Assembly (NCBI GenBank): GCA_028715095.1
Contig: JAQUSM010000012.1
Span: 1 to 14,367, forward strand
From: Candidatus Omnitrophota bacterium
Lineage (GTDB): Bacteria; Omnitrophota; Gorgyraeia; Gygaellales; Profunditerraquicolaceae
DNA: 14,367 bases
Direction of reading: 5' to 3'
The notes beneath the pieces are model-generated. The model was not told where the DNA came from. It made no database searches and saw only the letters and a list, made by a program, of their open reading frames with translations. Below are positions 1 through 6,918 of this stretch, in pieces (the stretch's first letter is position 1; each line of letters starts with the position of its first letter). Position numbers and translations under genes: made by a program.

Positions 1-1
1 G

Positions 2-160
2 CCTAAAGGCGGACCAGGCACTAATTGGGAAAACAAACCCGGGCCACAGGGCGGTCCAGGGGCTTCGCCTGATAAAAAACCTGTGTTGGTTAATCCTCCC
101 GGGCCAAAAGGCGGACCAGGCGCCGGACCAGGAAAACCTAAGTTAGGCTCCCGAGGGTAA
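2..160 (+). CDS. Pro/Gly-rich repeat protein, C-terminal fragment
   Basis: Frame 2 is open from the window edge to TAA at 158-160 and encodes about 52 residues rich in Pro, Gly and Lys. Three imperfect units share the core P[KQ]GGPG, at nt 2-19, 44-62 and 104-120, and two of these are preceded by PG. The tail ends KLGSRG. The N-terminus lies outside the window, so no family or function can be named. Low-complexity Gly-Pro tails of this kind occur in secreted or surface proteins and in flexible linkers. The stop codon directly abuts the ATG of the next gene (TAAATG), which suggests co-translation with the PEBP gene. The absence of internal stops and the regular repeat support a real coding end. 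Confidence 0.6.
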   Translation, partial: PKGGPGTNWENKPGPQGGPGASPDKKPVLVNPPGPKGGPGAGPGKPKLGSRG

Positions 161-679
161 ATGAATAAAATATTCAAAAAAGTTATTTTTATCTTCTGTG
201 GTTTTGTGTTGTTATCATCAGGAATTAATGCGGAAGGAGGCTTAAATATGCGGTTATCCAGCCCCGAATTTGAGCATAAAACATTTATTCCTCAGAAATT
301 TACTTGTCAGGGCAAGGGTATAAATCCCGGGTTAATTATTGAAGGTATTCCTGAGAATGCTAAAAGCCTGGCTTTGATTATGGATGATCCTGATGCTCCC
401 AGCGGTAATTTTGTGCACTGGGTACTTTATGATATCCCGGTTACCAATCGCATAGGCGAGAATACTATCCCCGGAAAACAAGGACTTAATTCTTTAGGCA
501 AGTTAGGTTATGCCAGCCCTTGCCCGCCAACAGGAACGCACCGCTATTTTTTTAAAGTCTATGCCTTGGATAAAATGTTAAATCCAAGGGAGGGGATGAG
601 CAAGACTGAGCTGGAAAAAGAGATTGCCGCCCATTTATTGGATAAGGCCGAATTAATCGGCCTGTATCAAAAGAAATGA
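161..679 (+). CDS. YbhB/YbcL-type PEBP (Raf kinase inhibitor-like) protein
   Basis: This 172-aa protein belongs to the bacterial phosphatidylethanolamine-binding protein family, whose physiological ligands are mostly unknown. Visible motifs are DDPDAPSGNFVHWV (residues 75-88), which forms the ligand pocket and includes His86, and SPCPPTGTHRYFF (119-131). Residues 1-24 form a signal peptide (basic start, hydrophobic core, probable cleavage after INA), so the long form should be exported. An in-frame ATG at 248 (Met30) follows a strong GGAGG at 236-240 and would give a cytosolic form of 143 aa, close to the usual YbhB length. The start at 161 directly follows the upstream stop and has only a closely spaced GAGGG (153-157). 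Family assignment is firm; which start is used is open. Confidence 0.9.
   Translation: MNKIFKKVIFIFCGFVLLSSGINAEGGLNMRLSSPEFEHKTFIPQKFTCQGKGINPGLIIEGIPENAKSLALIMDDPDAPSGNFVHWVLYDIPVTNRIGENTIPGKQGLNSLGKLGYASPCPPTGTHRYFFKVYALDKMLNPREGMSKTELEKEIAAHLLDKAELIGLYQKK
236..250 (+). promoter_or_regulatory. Internal ribosome binding site and alternative ATG in the PEBP gene
   Basis: GGAGG at 236-240 lies 7 nt before an in-frame ATG at 248-250 (Met30), exactly at the end of the predicted signal peptide. It is a better Shine-Dalgarno match than the one before the upstream ATG at 161. It could produce a second, cytosolic form or mark the only true start. Confidence 0.45.
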
Positions 680-703
680 AGCTATTTGGATTGTAAGAAT
701 TTT

Positions 704-946
704 ATGTCTTGGTATGTTTATATTATCGAGTGCAAAGACAACCTGCTTTATACCGGCATTACTAAAGATTTAGAACGCAGGGTTAAAGAGCATAACAGCG
801 GAAATGGCTGCCGGTTTACCAGGTATAGGGCGCCGGTTAAACTGATGCATAGCGAAAGGGTTAGAACCAGGCCACAGGCTTTAATAAGGGAAGCGGAGAT
901 CAAGCGTTTTCCGCGCATGAAAAAATTGGAGTTGTTTATAAGTTAA
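704..946 (+). CDS. GIY-YIG domain protein (UPF0213/YhbQ type)
   Basis: This small protein is essentially one GIY-YIG nuclease domain. From ATG 704 it is 80 aa and begins MSWYVYIIEC, the usual N-terminus of the family. The GIY and YIG elements appear as YVYII (4-8) and YTGIT (16-20). The conserved DLERRVKEHN (22-31) supplies the catalytic-region arginine, and REAEIKR (62-68) supplies the acidic metal ligand (Glu63). A TTG at 686 in frame would add six residues outside the domain, so ATG 704 is preferred, although its Shine-Dalgarno is weak. The gene begins 25 nt after the PEBP stop. Members are proposed to act as structure-specific nucleases in DNA maintenance, but the role is unproven here. 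Confidence 0.9.
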   Translation: MSWYVYIIECKDNLLYTGITKDLERRVKEHNSGNGCRFTRYRAPVKLMHSERVRTRPQALIREAEIKRFPRMKKLELFIS

Positions 947-949
947 TTA

Positions 950-958
950 TGCTATAAT
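950..958 (+). promoter_or_regulatory. Extended -10 promoter before the EF-hand gene
   Basis: TGCTATAAT at 950-958 is a perfect extended -10 element (TGnTATAAT), preceded by TA to give the TRTG form. No good -35 is present at 17 nt; TTGTTT at 932-937 would give only 15 nt. The predicted start of transcription is near 965, leaving a leader of about 19 nt that contains AAAGGA (971-976) ahead of ATG 984. Confidence 0.55.
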
Positions 959-983
959 ATATACAAATTGAAAGGACAAGATA

Positions 984-1388
984 ATGATAAAATATGTTAA
1001 GATTAGCATTGCAGCTTTTTGTATTATATTTTTTAGCGGTATTAATGGTTTCGCGCAGCAGGATCCTACCCAGCAGGTTATTACGGAATTCCAGAAAATG
1101 GATAGGGACCAGAATGGCATGGTTACCCCTGATGAGATGCAGCTATATCAGAAAGAACAATTTAATGAGTTAGATAAAGATAAGAGCGGGGATCTTGACG
1201 CAGGGGAGTTAGCAGCGGATACAACCAAAATGCAACAGGCGGCGGATAAAGATATGAACGGTAAGGTTACCCAGGAAGAATCCAACTCGCAATTTAAGGA
1301 ATATTTCCAAGAAATTGATAAAGATAAGAATGGCCAGATCTCCGAAGCTGAATATACGGATTACTGGAAGTTGATACATAGGTTTTAA
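984..1388 (+). CDS. Secreted protein with four EF-hand motifs
   Basis: This 134-aa calmodulin-like protein has a signal peptide at residues 1-24 (hydrophobic core IAAFCIIFFSG, probable cleavage after GFA). Four canonical 12-residue EF-hand loops start at Asp40, Asp64, Asp88 and Asp112. Each has D at positions 1 and 3, N or S at 5, G at 6 and E at 12, so all four should bind calcium. No catalytic or anchor domain is visible. AAAGGA lies 7 nt before the ATG. A calcium sensor or buffer in the periplasm or outside the cell is the best guess; the partner is unknown. The gene has its own extended -10 promoter. Confidence 0.88.
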   Translation: MIKYVKISIAAFCIIFFSGINGFAQQDPTQQVITEFQKMDRDQNGMVTPDEMQLYQKEQFNELDKDKSGDLDAGELAADTTKMQQAADKDMNGKVTQEESNSQFKEYFQEIDKDKNGQISEAEYTDYWKLIHRF

Positions 1389-1464
1389 AAATTGGATTAG
1401 CTGATCCAGCCTGTCCCCAAACAACCTTCTTTTACCGGTTTTCGGATACCAACCTAAAAAATAT

Positions 1465-3090
1465 ATGATTTCTGTAAATAATGTATCGGTACAATTCGGG
1501 CAGCGTAAGCTTTTTTCTAACGTAAACATTGTTTTCTCTCCTGGGAATTGCTACGGATTAATCGGCGCCAATGGTTCGGGTAAATCCACTTTTTTAAAAG
1601 TTCTCTCCGGAGAAGTTGATTCGTCCGCAGGAGAGGTTGCTATCCTTCCAGGGAAAAGGCTATCCATATTAAAACAAGACCAATTCGCTTTTGATGATTA
1701 TATTGTCTTGACTACAGTCATTATGGGGCATAAAAAGCTTTATGAGATTATGGTTGAAAAAGATAAATTGTACTCCAAATCTCCCTTTACGGATGCCGAC
1801 GGTATTTACGCATCGGAACTTGAGGGGGAATTTGCTGAGCTGGAAGGCTGGAACGCGGAATCCGAAGCGGCCAAACTGTTAAGCGAACTGGGTATTGAAG
1901 AATCGCTGCATACAGCGCAAATGAAGCAGCTTGAAGCCGGCCAGAAGGTGCGGGTATTATTAGCCCAGGCTTTATTCGGAAATCCTGATATCCTCCTGTT
2001 AGATGAACCTACTAACTATCTGGATGTTGAATCAAGCATGTGGCTTGAGGAATTTTTGTGTAATTTCGAAAATACCGCGATTGTTGTTTCGCATGACCGC
2101 CATTTTCTGGATAAAGTATGCACTCATATCGCGGATATTGATTTTGGTAAAATCCACCTGTATCCCGGAAATTATACTTTTTGGTCAGAAGCAAGCCAGC
2201 TTGCCGCGCGGCAACGCAGTGAATCGAATAAAAAGATAGAAGAGAAGCGCAAGGAGTTAAAAGAGTTTATTATGCGTTTTGCCAATAACGCCTCTAAATC
2301 ACGCCAGGCTACCAGCAGAAAAAAGATCCTTGAAAAACTTACCGTACCGGATATAGAACCGTCTTCGCGTAAGTATCCTTATATTAATTTTGAACCGGAA
2401 CGTGAGGCTGGAAATGACCTGTTGAGTATCTCCAATCTGTTTAAGGCAGTTGAAGGGCAGCAGATGTTTGAAAGGCTGAATATTACCGTTCAGAAGGGGG
2501 ATAAAATTGCTTTTGTAGGCTTAAATGATTTGGCTAAGACAGTGCTCTTTCAGGTTTTGATGAATGAAGCCCAGGCTGATAGCGGAAGTTTTAAATGGGG
2601 TTTTTCAACCAAGCGGGCCTATTACCCCAGGGATAATGCCGCATTTTTTAATGCGCAGTTAAGTGTTGCTGATTGGCTTAAGCAATATTCAGCCAATACT
2701 GATAAGGAATTTATCCACGCCTTCCTGGGCCGCATGCTTTTTTCAGGGGAGGAATCGCTTAAGCCGGTAAATGTTTTATCCGGAGGCGAAAGGGCTCGAT
2801 GCATGCTAACGCGCATGATGGTAGCTTGTCCTAACGTGCTTATTTTAGATGAACCGACTAACCATCTTGATCTGGAATCAATCACTGCTTTAAACCGGGG
2901 CCTGGAGAAATTCCGCGGCACAATTTTGTTTTCTTCTCATGACCATCAGTTGGTACAGACTGTAGCTAACCGGATTATTGAGATTGGCCCTAAAGGGTAT
3001 ATTGACCGGATGGATACCAGTTTTGACGAATATCTTGCCAATGAACAAATTACTACCCAGCGTCACGAATTGTATAAAACTACACATTAA
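1465..3090 (+). CDS. ABC-F family ATPase, YbiT type
   Basis: This 541-aa soluble protein has two ABC domains and no membrane segments, as expected for ribosome-associated ABC-F factors. In domain 1, Walker A is GANGSGKST (34-42), the signature is the variant LEAGQ (156-160), Walker B is ILLLDEPTN (176-184) and His210 forms the switch. The basic linker (about 250-295, including NNASKSRQATSR) and the VIMGHKKLYE segment closely resemble E. coli YbiT. In domain 2 the signature LSGGE (438-442), Walker B LILDEPTN (459-466) and His492 are intact. Its Walker A, however, reads GLNDLAKT (352-359), with Gly replaced by Asp and by Ala just before the lysine. No Shine-Dalgarno precedes ATG 1465, but the N-terminus matches the family start. 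Confidence 0.93.
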   Translation: MISVNNVSVQFGQRKLFSNVNIVFSPGNCYGLIGANGSGKSTFLKVLSGEVDSSAGEVAILPGKRLSILKQDQFAFDDYIVLTTVIMGHKKLYEIMVEKDKLYSKSPFTDADGIYASELEGEFAELEGWNAESEAAKLLSELGIEESLHTAQMKQLEAGQKVRVLLAQALFGNPDILLLDEPTNYLDVESSMWLEEFLCNFENTAIVVSHDRHFLDKVCTHIADIDFGKIHLYPGNYTFWSEASQLAARQRSESNKKIEEKRKELKEFIMRFANNASKSRQATSRKKILEKLTVPDIEPSSRKYPYINFEPEREAGNDLLSISNLFKAVEGQQMFERLNITVQKGDKIAFVGLNDLAKTVLFQVLMNEAQADSGSFKWGFSTKRAYYPRDNAAFFNAQLSVADWLKQYSANTDKEFIHAFLGRMLFSGEESLKPVNVLSGGERARCMLTRMMVACPNVLILDEPTNHLDLESITALNRGLEKFRGTILFSSHDHQLVQTVANRIIEIGPKGYIDRMDTSFDEYLANEQITTQRHELYKTTH

Positions 3091-3093
3091 TTG

Positions 3094-3102
3094 TGTTATA
3101 AT
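3094..3102 (+). promoter_or_regulatory. Extended -10 promoter before the YgjP-like gene
   Basis: TGTTATAAT at 3094-3102 starts 4 nt after the ABC-F stop and is a perfect extended -10 (TGTG-n-TATAAT form). No good -35 is seen at normal spacing. Transcription would start near 3109, giving a leader of about 28 nt before ATG 3137. It probably drives the cluster that follows. Confidence 0.5.
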
Positions 3103-3136
3103 ACTTAAAAAATAACGGTTAAGCTATTCCTTAAAC

Positions 3137-3652
3137 ATGGAAGTAAAGATAACCCGCAGCAAGAAGCGCTTACGTACAGTAAGCGCGCGTTTGGTTCAAG
3201 ATTCGCTTTTGGTTAGCGCGCCCTTAATGCTTTCCCAGGAGCGTTTGGATAAAATTGTCGCTGGTTTTAAATTAAAATTCGCCAGGAAGAGGCTTAAGGA
3301 AGAGCTGGGGAAAGAGCGTAATCTTTCGGATTTGTCCGGCAGGCTTAACAAGATGTATTTCGACAATAAGTTAAGGATTGAATCCATAGAATATGTTACT
3401 ACCCAGAATAGTAAATTTGGCTGCTGTAATTATAGTTCCGGCCGAATCCGCATATCGCATAAAATAGGCCTGATGCCGGAGTGGGTCAGGAGATACGTTG
3501 TAATCCATGAAATGGCGCATTTGATAGAGCCGAACCATGGCCGGGAATTCTGGAAGATTGTTTACCGCTATAGGCTTGCTGAGAGAGCCAGGGGTTATTT
3601 GATGGCCATAGGCAGGCAGATCGATGAAGGAGAGCCAGGTTATGAAAAGTAA
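3137..3652 (+). CDS. YgjP/SprT-like zinc metallopeptidase
   Basis: This 171-aa protein has the zinc signature HEMAHLIEPNHGREFW. His124, Glu125 and His128 form HExxH, and His134 in the NHGREFW segment is the third ligand, as in the YgjP (former DUF45) metal-dependent hydrolases. An N-terminal segment of basic residues and short strands (MEVKITRSKKRLRTVSARL) matches the family start. At 171 aa it is shorter than the typical 230-240 aa. There is no signal peptide, so it should be cytosolic. The substrate is unknown. Its 3' end overlaps the next gene by 11 nt, and the Shine-Dalgarno of that gene lies inside this one, indicating translational coupling. Confidence 0.87.
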   Translation: MEVKITRSKKRLRTVSARLVQDSLLVSAPLMLSQERLDKIVAGFKLKFARKRLKEELGKERNLSDLSGRLNKMYFDNKLRIESIEYVTTQNSKFGCCNYSSGRIRISHKIGLMPEWVRRYVVIHEMAHLIEPNHGREFWKIVYRYRLAERARGYLMAIGRQIDEGEPGYEK

Positions 3653-4709
3653 AGTATATTTTATCCCGGCAGGAAATGCCGACGATATTCAGGTAATTAA
3701 TGATAAGCTTAAAATTTTATTGGATGAAAGCAGGGTTTTTGATTTTATTTCTAAAACAGACAAAGCGGCGGTAAAGGTTCACTTTGGCGAGGAAGGGAAT
3801 ACCGGTTTTGTAAGGCCCGAACATTTGCGCGTAATCTGCGATGAGATCGCCGGCAGGGGAGCCAGCGCATTTTTATCAGACGCAAACACACTTTATCGCG
3901 GCCGGCGGCTGAACTCATGCGATCATCTAAAGCTTGCTTATGAACATGGTTTTACAAAAGAAATAACCGGCGTAGATGTAATTATCCCGGATGACGCCAA
4001 AAAAGAAAACGTAGCTGCCATAGAGATTAACCAGAGGTACATCAAGAGCGCCAAGCTTGCCCGCATCTTTGTTGAGGCGGACGCATTGGTTGCAGTCAGT
4101 CATTTCAAAGGGCATATACTGACCGGTTTCGGAGGCGCGTTAAAGAACATCGGCATGGGTTGTGCTTCAAGAGAAGGCAAGCTTGCTCAGCATTGCGATG
4201 TTGCCCCTGTTGTCCATTCCGATAGATGTATAGGTTGTGGCGAATGCGAAATAATCTGTCCGGCAGGCGCGATTCATCTTGAGAACAAGAAATCAATAGT
4301 GGATAGTTCAAAATGCATTGGTTGCGCAAGCTGCCTGGCTGTTTGTCCGACTATGGCGATGTTTATTGATTTTAACGCCGGAGATAAGGTGCAGTATAAA
4401 ATGGTTGAATATTCCCTGGCCGTGCTTAAGGGCAGAAAGAATAAAACAGGATTTATAAACTTTGCGGTTAAAATCAACAAGGAATGCGATTGTTGGGGCA
4501 TGGAGAATCCGCGCATTGCCCCGGATGTCGGGATACTGGCCTCTAATGACCCTGTAAGCATAGACAAAGCGAGCCTTGACCTGGTAAATAAGTCCTGCGG
4601 CAAGGATATTTTTAAGGCAACCCATCCCGAGGGGAACGGATTAAGGCAGCTTGAGTATGCCCAGGATATAGGATTGGGATCTCTCGATTACGATTTGATA
4701 GAATTATAG
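3642..4709 (+). CDS. DUF362 protein with 2x[4Fe-4S] ferredoxin insert
   Basis: This 355-aa protein combines a DUF362 domain with a two-cluster ferredoxin module. The cysteine motifs are CIGCGECEIICP (196-207) and CIGCASCLAVCP (225-236), each CxxCxxCxxxCP, so two [4Fe-4S] clusters are expected. DUF362 features include VKVHFGEEGNTGFVRP near the start, HFKGHILTGFGGALKNIGMG before the clusters, and the C-terminal D-x-G-x-L-x-S-x-DPVSIDKAS segment. It is likely a cytosolic electron-transfer or redox protein; the reaction is not known. ATG 3642 is preferred over ATG 3624 because AAGGAG at 3627-3632 lies 9 nt before it. The stop is TAG (4707-4709), so TAG works as a stop codon in this genome. Confidence 0.92.
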   Translation: MKSKVYFIPAGNADDIQVINDKLKILLDESRVFDFISKTDKAAVKVHFGEEGNTGFVRPEHLRVICDEIAGRGASAFLSDANTLYRGRRLNSCDHLKLAYEHGFTKEITGVDVIIPDDAKKENVAAIEINQRYIKSAKLARIFVEADALVAVSHFKGHILTGFGGALKNIGMGCASREGKLAQHCDVAPVVHSDRCIGCGECEIICPAGAIHLENKKSIVDSSKCIGCASCLAVCPTMAMFIDFNAGDKVQYKMVEYSLAVLKGRKNKTGFINFAVKINKECDCWGMENPRIAPDVGILASNDPVSIDKASLDLVNKSCGKDIFKATHPEGNGLRQLEYAQDIGLGSLDYDLIEL

Positions 4710-4727
4710 CGGTTGAAGCTGTATAAT
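4695..4727 (+). promoter_or_regulatory. Weak candidate promoter before the aldolase pair
   Basis: TTGATA (4695-4700) and a perfect TATAAT (4722-4727) lie upstream of the HMGL-like gene, but the 21-nt spacer is too long for a standard sigma-70 promoter and there is no TGn extension. It could be an internal promoter or chance. Confidence 0.25.
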
Positions 4728-4756
4728 TTGATTGTGGTATTAAAGAGGAGGAGTTG

Positions 4757-5707
4757 ATGTTCAGGGAAAAGATCAAGGTTTTGGATTGCACAATCAGGGA
4801 TGGCGGATTGATGAATAAACATGATTTTGACCTGCATTTTGTGCGCGGGGTTTACAAGGCGCTTTCAGAAGCAGGCATAGATTATATGGAGATAGGTTAC
4901 AAGAATTCCAGGCGGCTTTTTAGCACCAAAGAGTTTGGTAAATGGAAATTCTGCGATGATGAAGATATAAGGAAGGTAATTGAGGGGATCCAATCCAAGA
5001 CCAAGATTTCAGTTATGGTTGATGTGGATAGGGTAGATGTAGAGGATGTTTTGCCCAAGAAGGACAGCCCCGTGGATATGATCAGGGTCGCCACTTATGT
5101 TAAAGATGTGGATAAGGCGATATATCTGGTAAACCATTTTGCGGATAAAGGTTATGAGACTACGGTAAATATCATGGCAATATCCCGGGCCCTTGATAAT
5201 GAACTTACAGAGTGCTTGCAGCAGTTAGAAAAAGAATGCAAGGCGCAGATCGTATATATCGTAGACAGTTTTGGTTCTTTATATCAGGAAACAACTGAGT
5301 TCCTGGTTAAGAAAGCAAAGAACATCCTGAAGACCAAGGAGGTCGGGATGCACGCGCATAATAACCAGCAGCTTGCCTTCGGCAATACTATTGAGGCGAT
5401 CATCCATGACGCTAATTATGTGGATGGTTCTATTTTTGGTTTAGGAAGGGCCGCGGGTAATTGTCCCACGGAATTAATATTGGGGTTCTTGAAAAATCCT
5501 AAATATGATATCCGCCCGATCCTGGATGTTATTTCCAAAGAATTTATACCCTTACAGAAGAAGATAGAATGGGGTTATTTTATCCCCTATGCGATAACCG
5601 GAATTCTCGATGAGCATCCGCGCACAGCGATTGCTTTGCGGGAAAGTGATAAAAAAGAGAATTACCGCGAGTACTATGAGAGCTTGCTCAGCGAAGCAGA
5701 AGAATGA
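4757..5707 (+). CDS. HMGL-like TIM-barrel aldolase
   Basis: This 316-aa protein belongs to the HMG-CoA lyase/4-hydroxy-2-oxovalerate aldolase (DmpG-like) family of metal-dependent aldolases. The N-terminal LDCTIRDGG (residues 9-17) contains the catalytic Arg14 and metal ligand Asp15. The metal-binding HAHNN is at 199-203 (His199, His201). A later GLGRAAGNCPTE segment matches the family's glycine-rich region near the end of the barrel. There is no LeuA-type regulatory domain, so isopropylmalate or citramalate synthase is unlikely. ATG 4757 is preferred over TTG 4754 because of the strong GGAGG at 4747-4751. The KDPG-type aldolase follows after 15 nt, suggesting shared 2-oxo-acid or sugar-acid metabolism. 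The exact substrate cannot be named. Confidence 0.85.
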   Translation: MFREKIKVLDCTIRDGGLMNKHDFDLHFVRGVYKALSEAGIDYMEIGYKNSRRLFSTKEFGKWKFCDDEDIRKVIEGIQSKTKISVMVDVDRVDVEDVLPKKDSPVDMIRVATYVKDVDKAIYLVNHFADKGYETTVNIMAISRALDNELTECLQQLEKECKAQIVYIVDSFGSLYQETTEFLVKKAKNILKTKEVGMHAHNNQQLAFGNTIEAIIHDANYVDGSIFGLGRAAGNCPTELILGFLKNPKYDIRPILDVISKEFIPLQKKIEWGYFIPYAITGILDEHPRTAIALRESDKKENYREYYESLLSEAEE

Positions 5708-5722
5708 GGTTTATAATTTATC

Positions 5723-6355
5723 ATGGATATAGCCAATTTTAAGAAAAAACCAATTCTTGGTATCTTGCGCGGGGCCAAGGCTGATATTATTGAGCCATTG
5801 GTGGAGTCGGTAATTTGCGCCGGCCTTGAAACTCTGGAGATAACCATGAATACTGAGGGCGCCCCGGAATTAATCCGCAAAGCAAAAAAAGCCTGCGGGA
5901 ACCGTTTAAATCTGGGCGCAGGGACAGTGCTTACGATGCAGGATTTAAAATCAGCCTTAGAAAGCGGCGCAAGTTTTATTGTCATGCCGGTGCTGATTAA
6001 TGATATCGTAAAATATTGCGTAAATAATAAAATACCTGTTTTCCCCGGAGCGCTTAGCCCCCAGGAAATATATCTGGCGCATGACGCAGGCGCTACCATG
6101 GTCAAGGTTTTCCCGGCAAAGTTATTTGGCCCCGAATATTTCCGCGAGCTTAAAGGCCCTTTTGGTAACATAGAGCTTTTGGCTTGCGGCGGCGTTACTC
6201 CTTCCAACCTGAAGGAATATTTCTCCAGCGGCGCCAGCGCTGTATCTTTTGGCGCCAGCGTTTTTAGAAGGGATTGGCTGGATAAAGGTGATTTTAAGTC
6301 TATTACCCGGGCAGTTAAAAGATTCATTGATGCCTGGGAAAAAGAGGAGGACTAA
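5723..6355 (+). CDS. KDPG/KHG-type class I aldolase
   Basis: This 210-aa protein is of normal Eda length. ILRG (14-17), catalytic Glu39 in LEITMNT (38-44), GAGTVL, and the Schiff-base Lys128 in VKVFPAK define the KDPG/4-hydroxy-2-oxoglutarate aldolase family. ACGGVTPSN supplies the C-terminal phosphate loop. The position equivalent to Arg49 of E. coli Eda (EVTLRT), which contacts the substrate carboxylate, is Asn43 here, so the substrate may differ from classical KDPG. It is cytosolic. It sits between the HMGL-like aldolase and the DUF2934 gene. The start is supported by family alignment; the Shine-Dalgarno is weak and distant. Confidence 0.9.
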   Translation: MDIANFKKKPILGILRGAKADIIEPLVESVICAGLETLEITMNTEGAPELIRKAKKACGNRLNLGAGTVLTMQDLKSALESGASFIVMPVLINDIVKYCVNNKIPVFPGALSPQEIYLAHDAGATMVKVFPAKLFGPEYFRELKGPFGNIELLACGGVTPSNLKEYFSSGASAVSFGASVFRRDWLDKGDFKSITRAVKRFIDAWEKEED

Positions 6356-6358
6356 GGT

Positions 6359-6535
6359 ATGGCAATTAAAGGGAAAAATAAAAAGAAAGGTTCGGCACTT
6401 CTTTTTGGGGAGAGTATTACGGATAAGATCCGCAGGCGCGCGCAGGAACTTTATGAAAAAAGGGGATCCGTGCCGGGCAATGATTGGGCAGATTGGTTTG
6501 AAGCAGAAAGACAAATAAAAGCTGAACTGAAATAG
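6359..6535 (+). CDS. DUF2934 mini-protein (58 aa)
   Basis: This short gene starts at ATG 6359 behind a strong AGAGGAGG (6343-6350), which lies inside the end of the aldolase gene, and ends at TAG 6533-6535. The product has a basic start (residues 1-11, six lysines) and then a DUF2934-like core at about 24-52: IRRRAQELYEKRG, then PGNDWADWFEAERQI. It preserves the family pattern IR.RA.ELYE.RG...G.D..DW..AER. The function of DUF2934 is unknown. Members are usually short, soluble, helical proteins. Three nucleotides separate it from the aldolase stop, so it is co-translated with it. Confidence 0.85.
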   Translation: MAIKGKNKKKGSALLFGESITDKIRRRAQELYEKRGSVPGNDWADWFEAERQIKAELK

Positions 6536-6555
6536 TTTAAGGAGCGGGAGGGAGC

Positions 6556-6918
6556 ATGAGATTTTTATATATATTTTGTTTGACCGCGGTTATTTTATTT
6601 AACTCTTCAGGAATCTTGAGAGCGGAGCTTGGCGAGCAAGATTCCAGATGGGAAGGGACGCCTGTACATAAACTGGAGAGAGGCCTGATAAATATTGTTA
6701 CTTGCCCGGTGGAATTGCCTGCGAGCATGCTTAGTGTCGCTGACGAAAAAGGGCAAATCTTTGGTTTTTTTATTGGGACAGCCGAGGGGTTATTTACAAC
6801 TTTATTCAGGGCTTTATCAGGCATATATGATACGGCAACCTTTTTAATCCCTTCTTATTCTAAGCCGATTATGCAACCGGAATATGCCCTTCAAAGCTTA
6901 GATAACGCCCAAAAGTGA
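6556..6918 (+). CDS. Exosortase system-associated protein, TIGR04073 type
   Basis: This 120-aa secreted protein has a signal peptide at about 1-23 (core FLYIFCLTAVILF, cleavage after LRA). The mature part carries the TIGR04073 pattern: HKLERGLINIVTCPVELPASM (about 38-58), a Gly-rich GFFIGTAEGLFTTLFRALSGIYDTATF segment (about 70-96), and a C-terminal PEYALQSL. The family is found in genomes with exosortase/PEP-CTERM export systems, but its own role is unknown and no exosortase gene is in this window. GGAGG at 6547-6551 lies 4 nt before the ATG. Its TGA overlaps the start of the following membrane gene. Confidence 0.8.
   Translation: MRFLYIFCLTAVILFNSSGILRAELGEQDSRWEGTPVHKLERGLINIVTCPVELPASMLSVADEKGQIFGFFIGTAEGLFTTLFRALSGIYDTATFLIPSYSKPIMQPEYALQSLDNAQK

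Noticed and set aside
1209..1529. 106-codon minus-strand frame across the EF-hand and ABC-F genes
   Set aside because: It is antisense to two clear genes and has no family resemblance.
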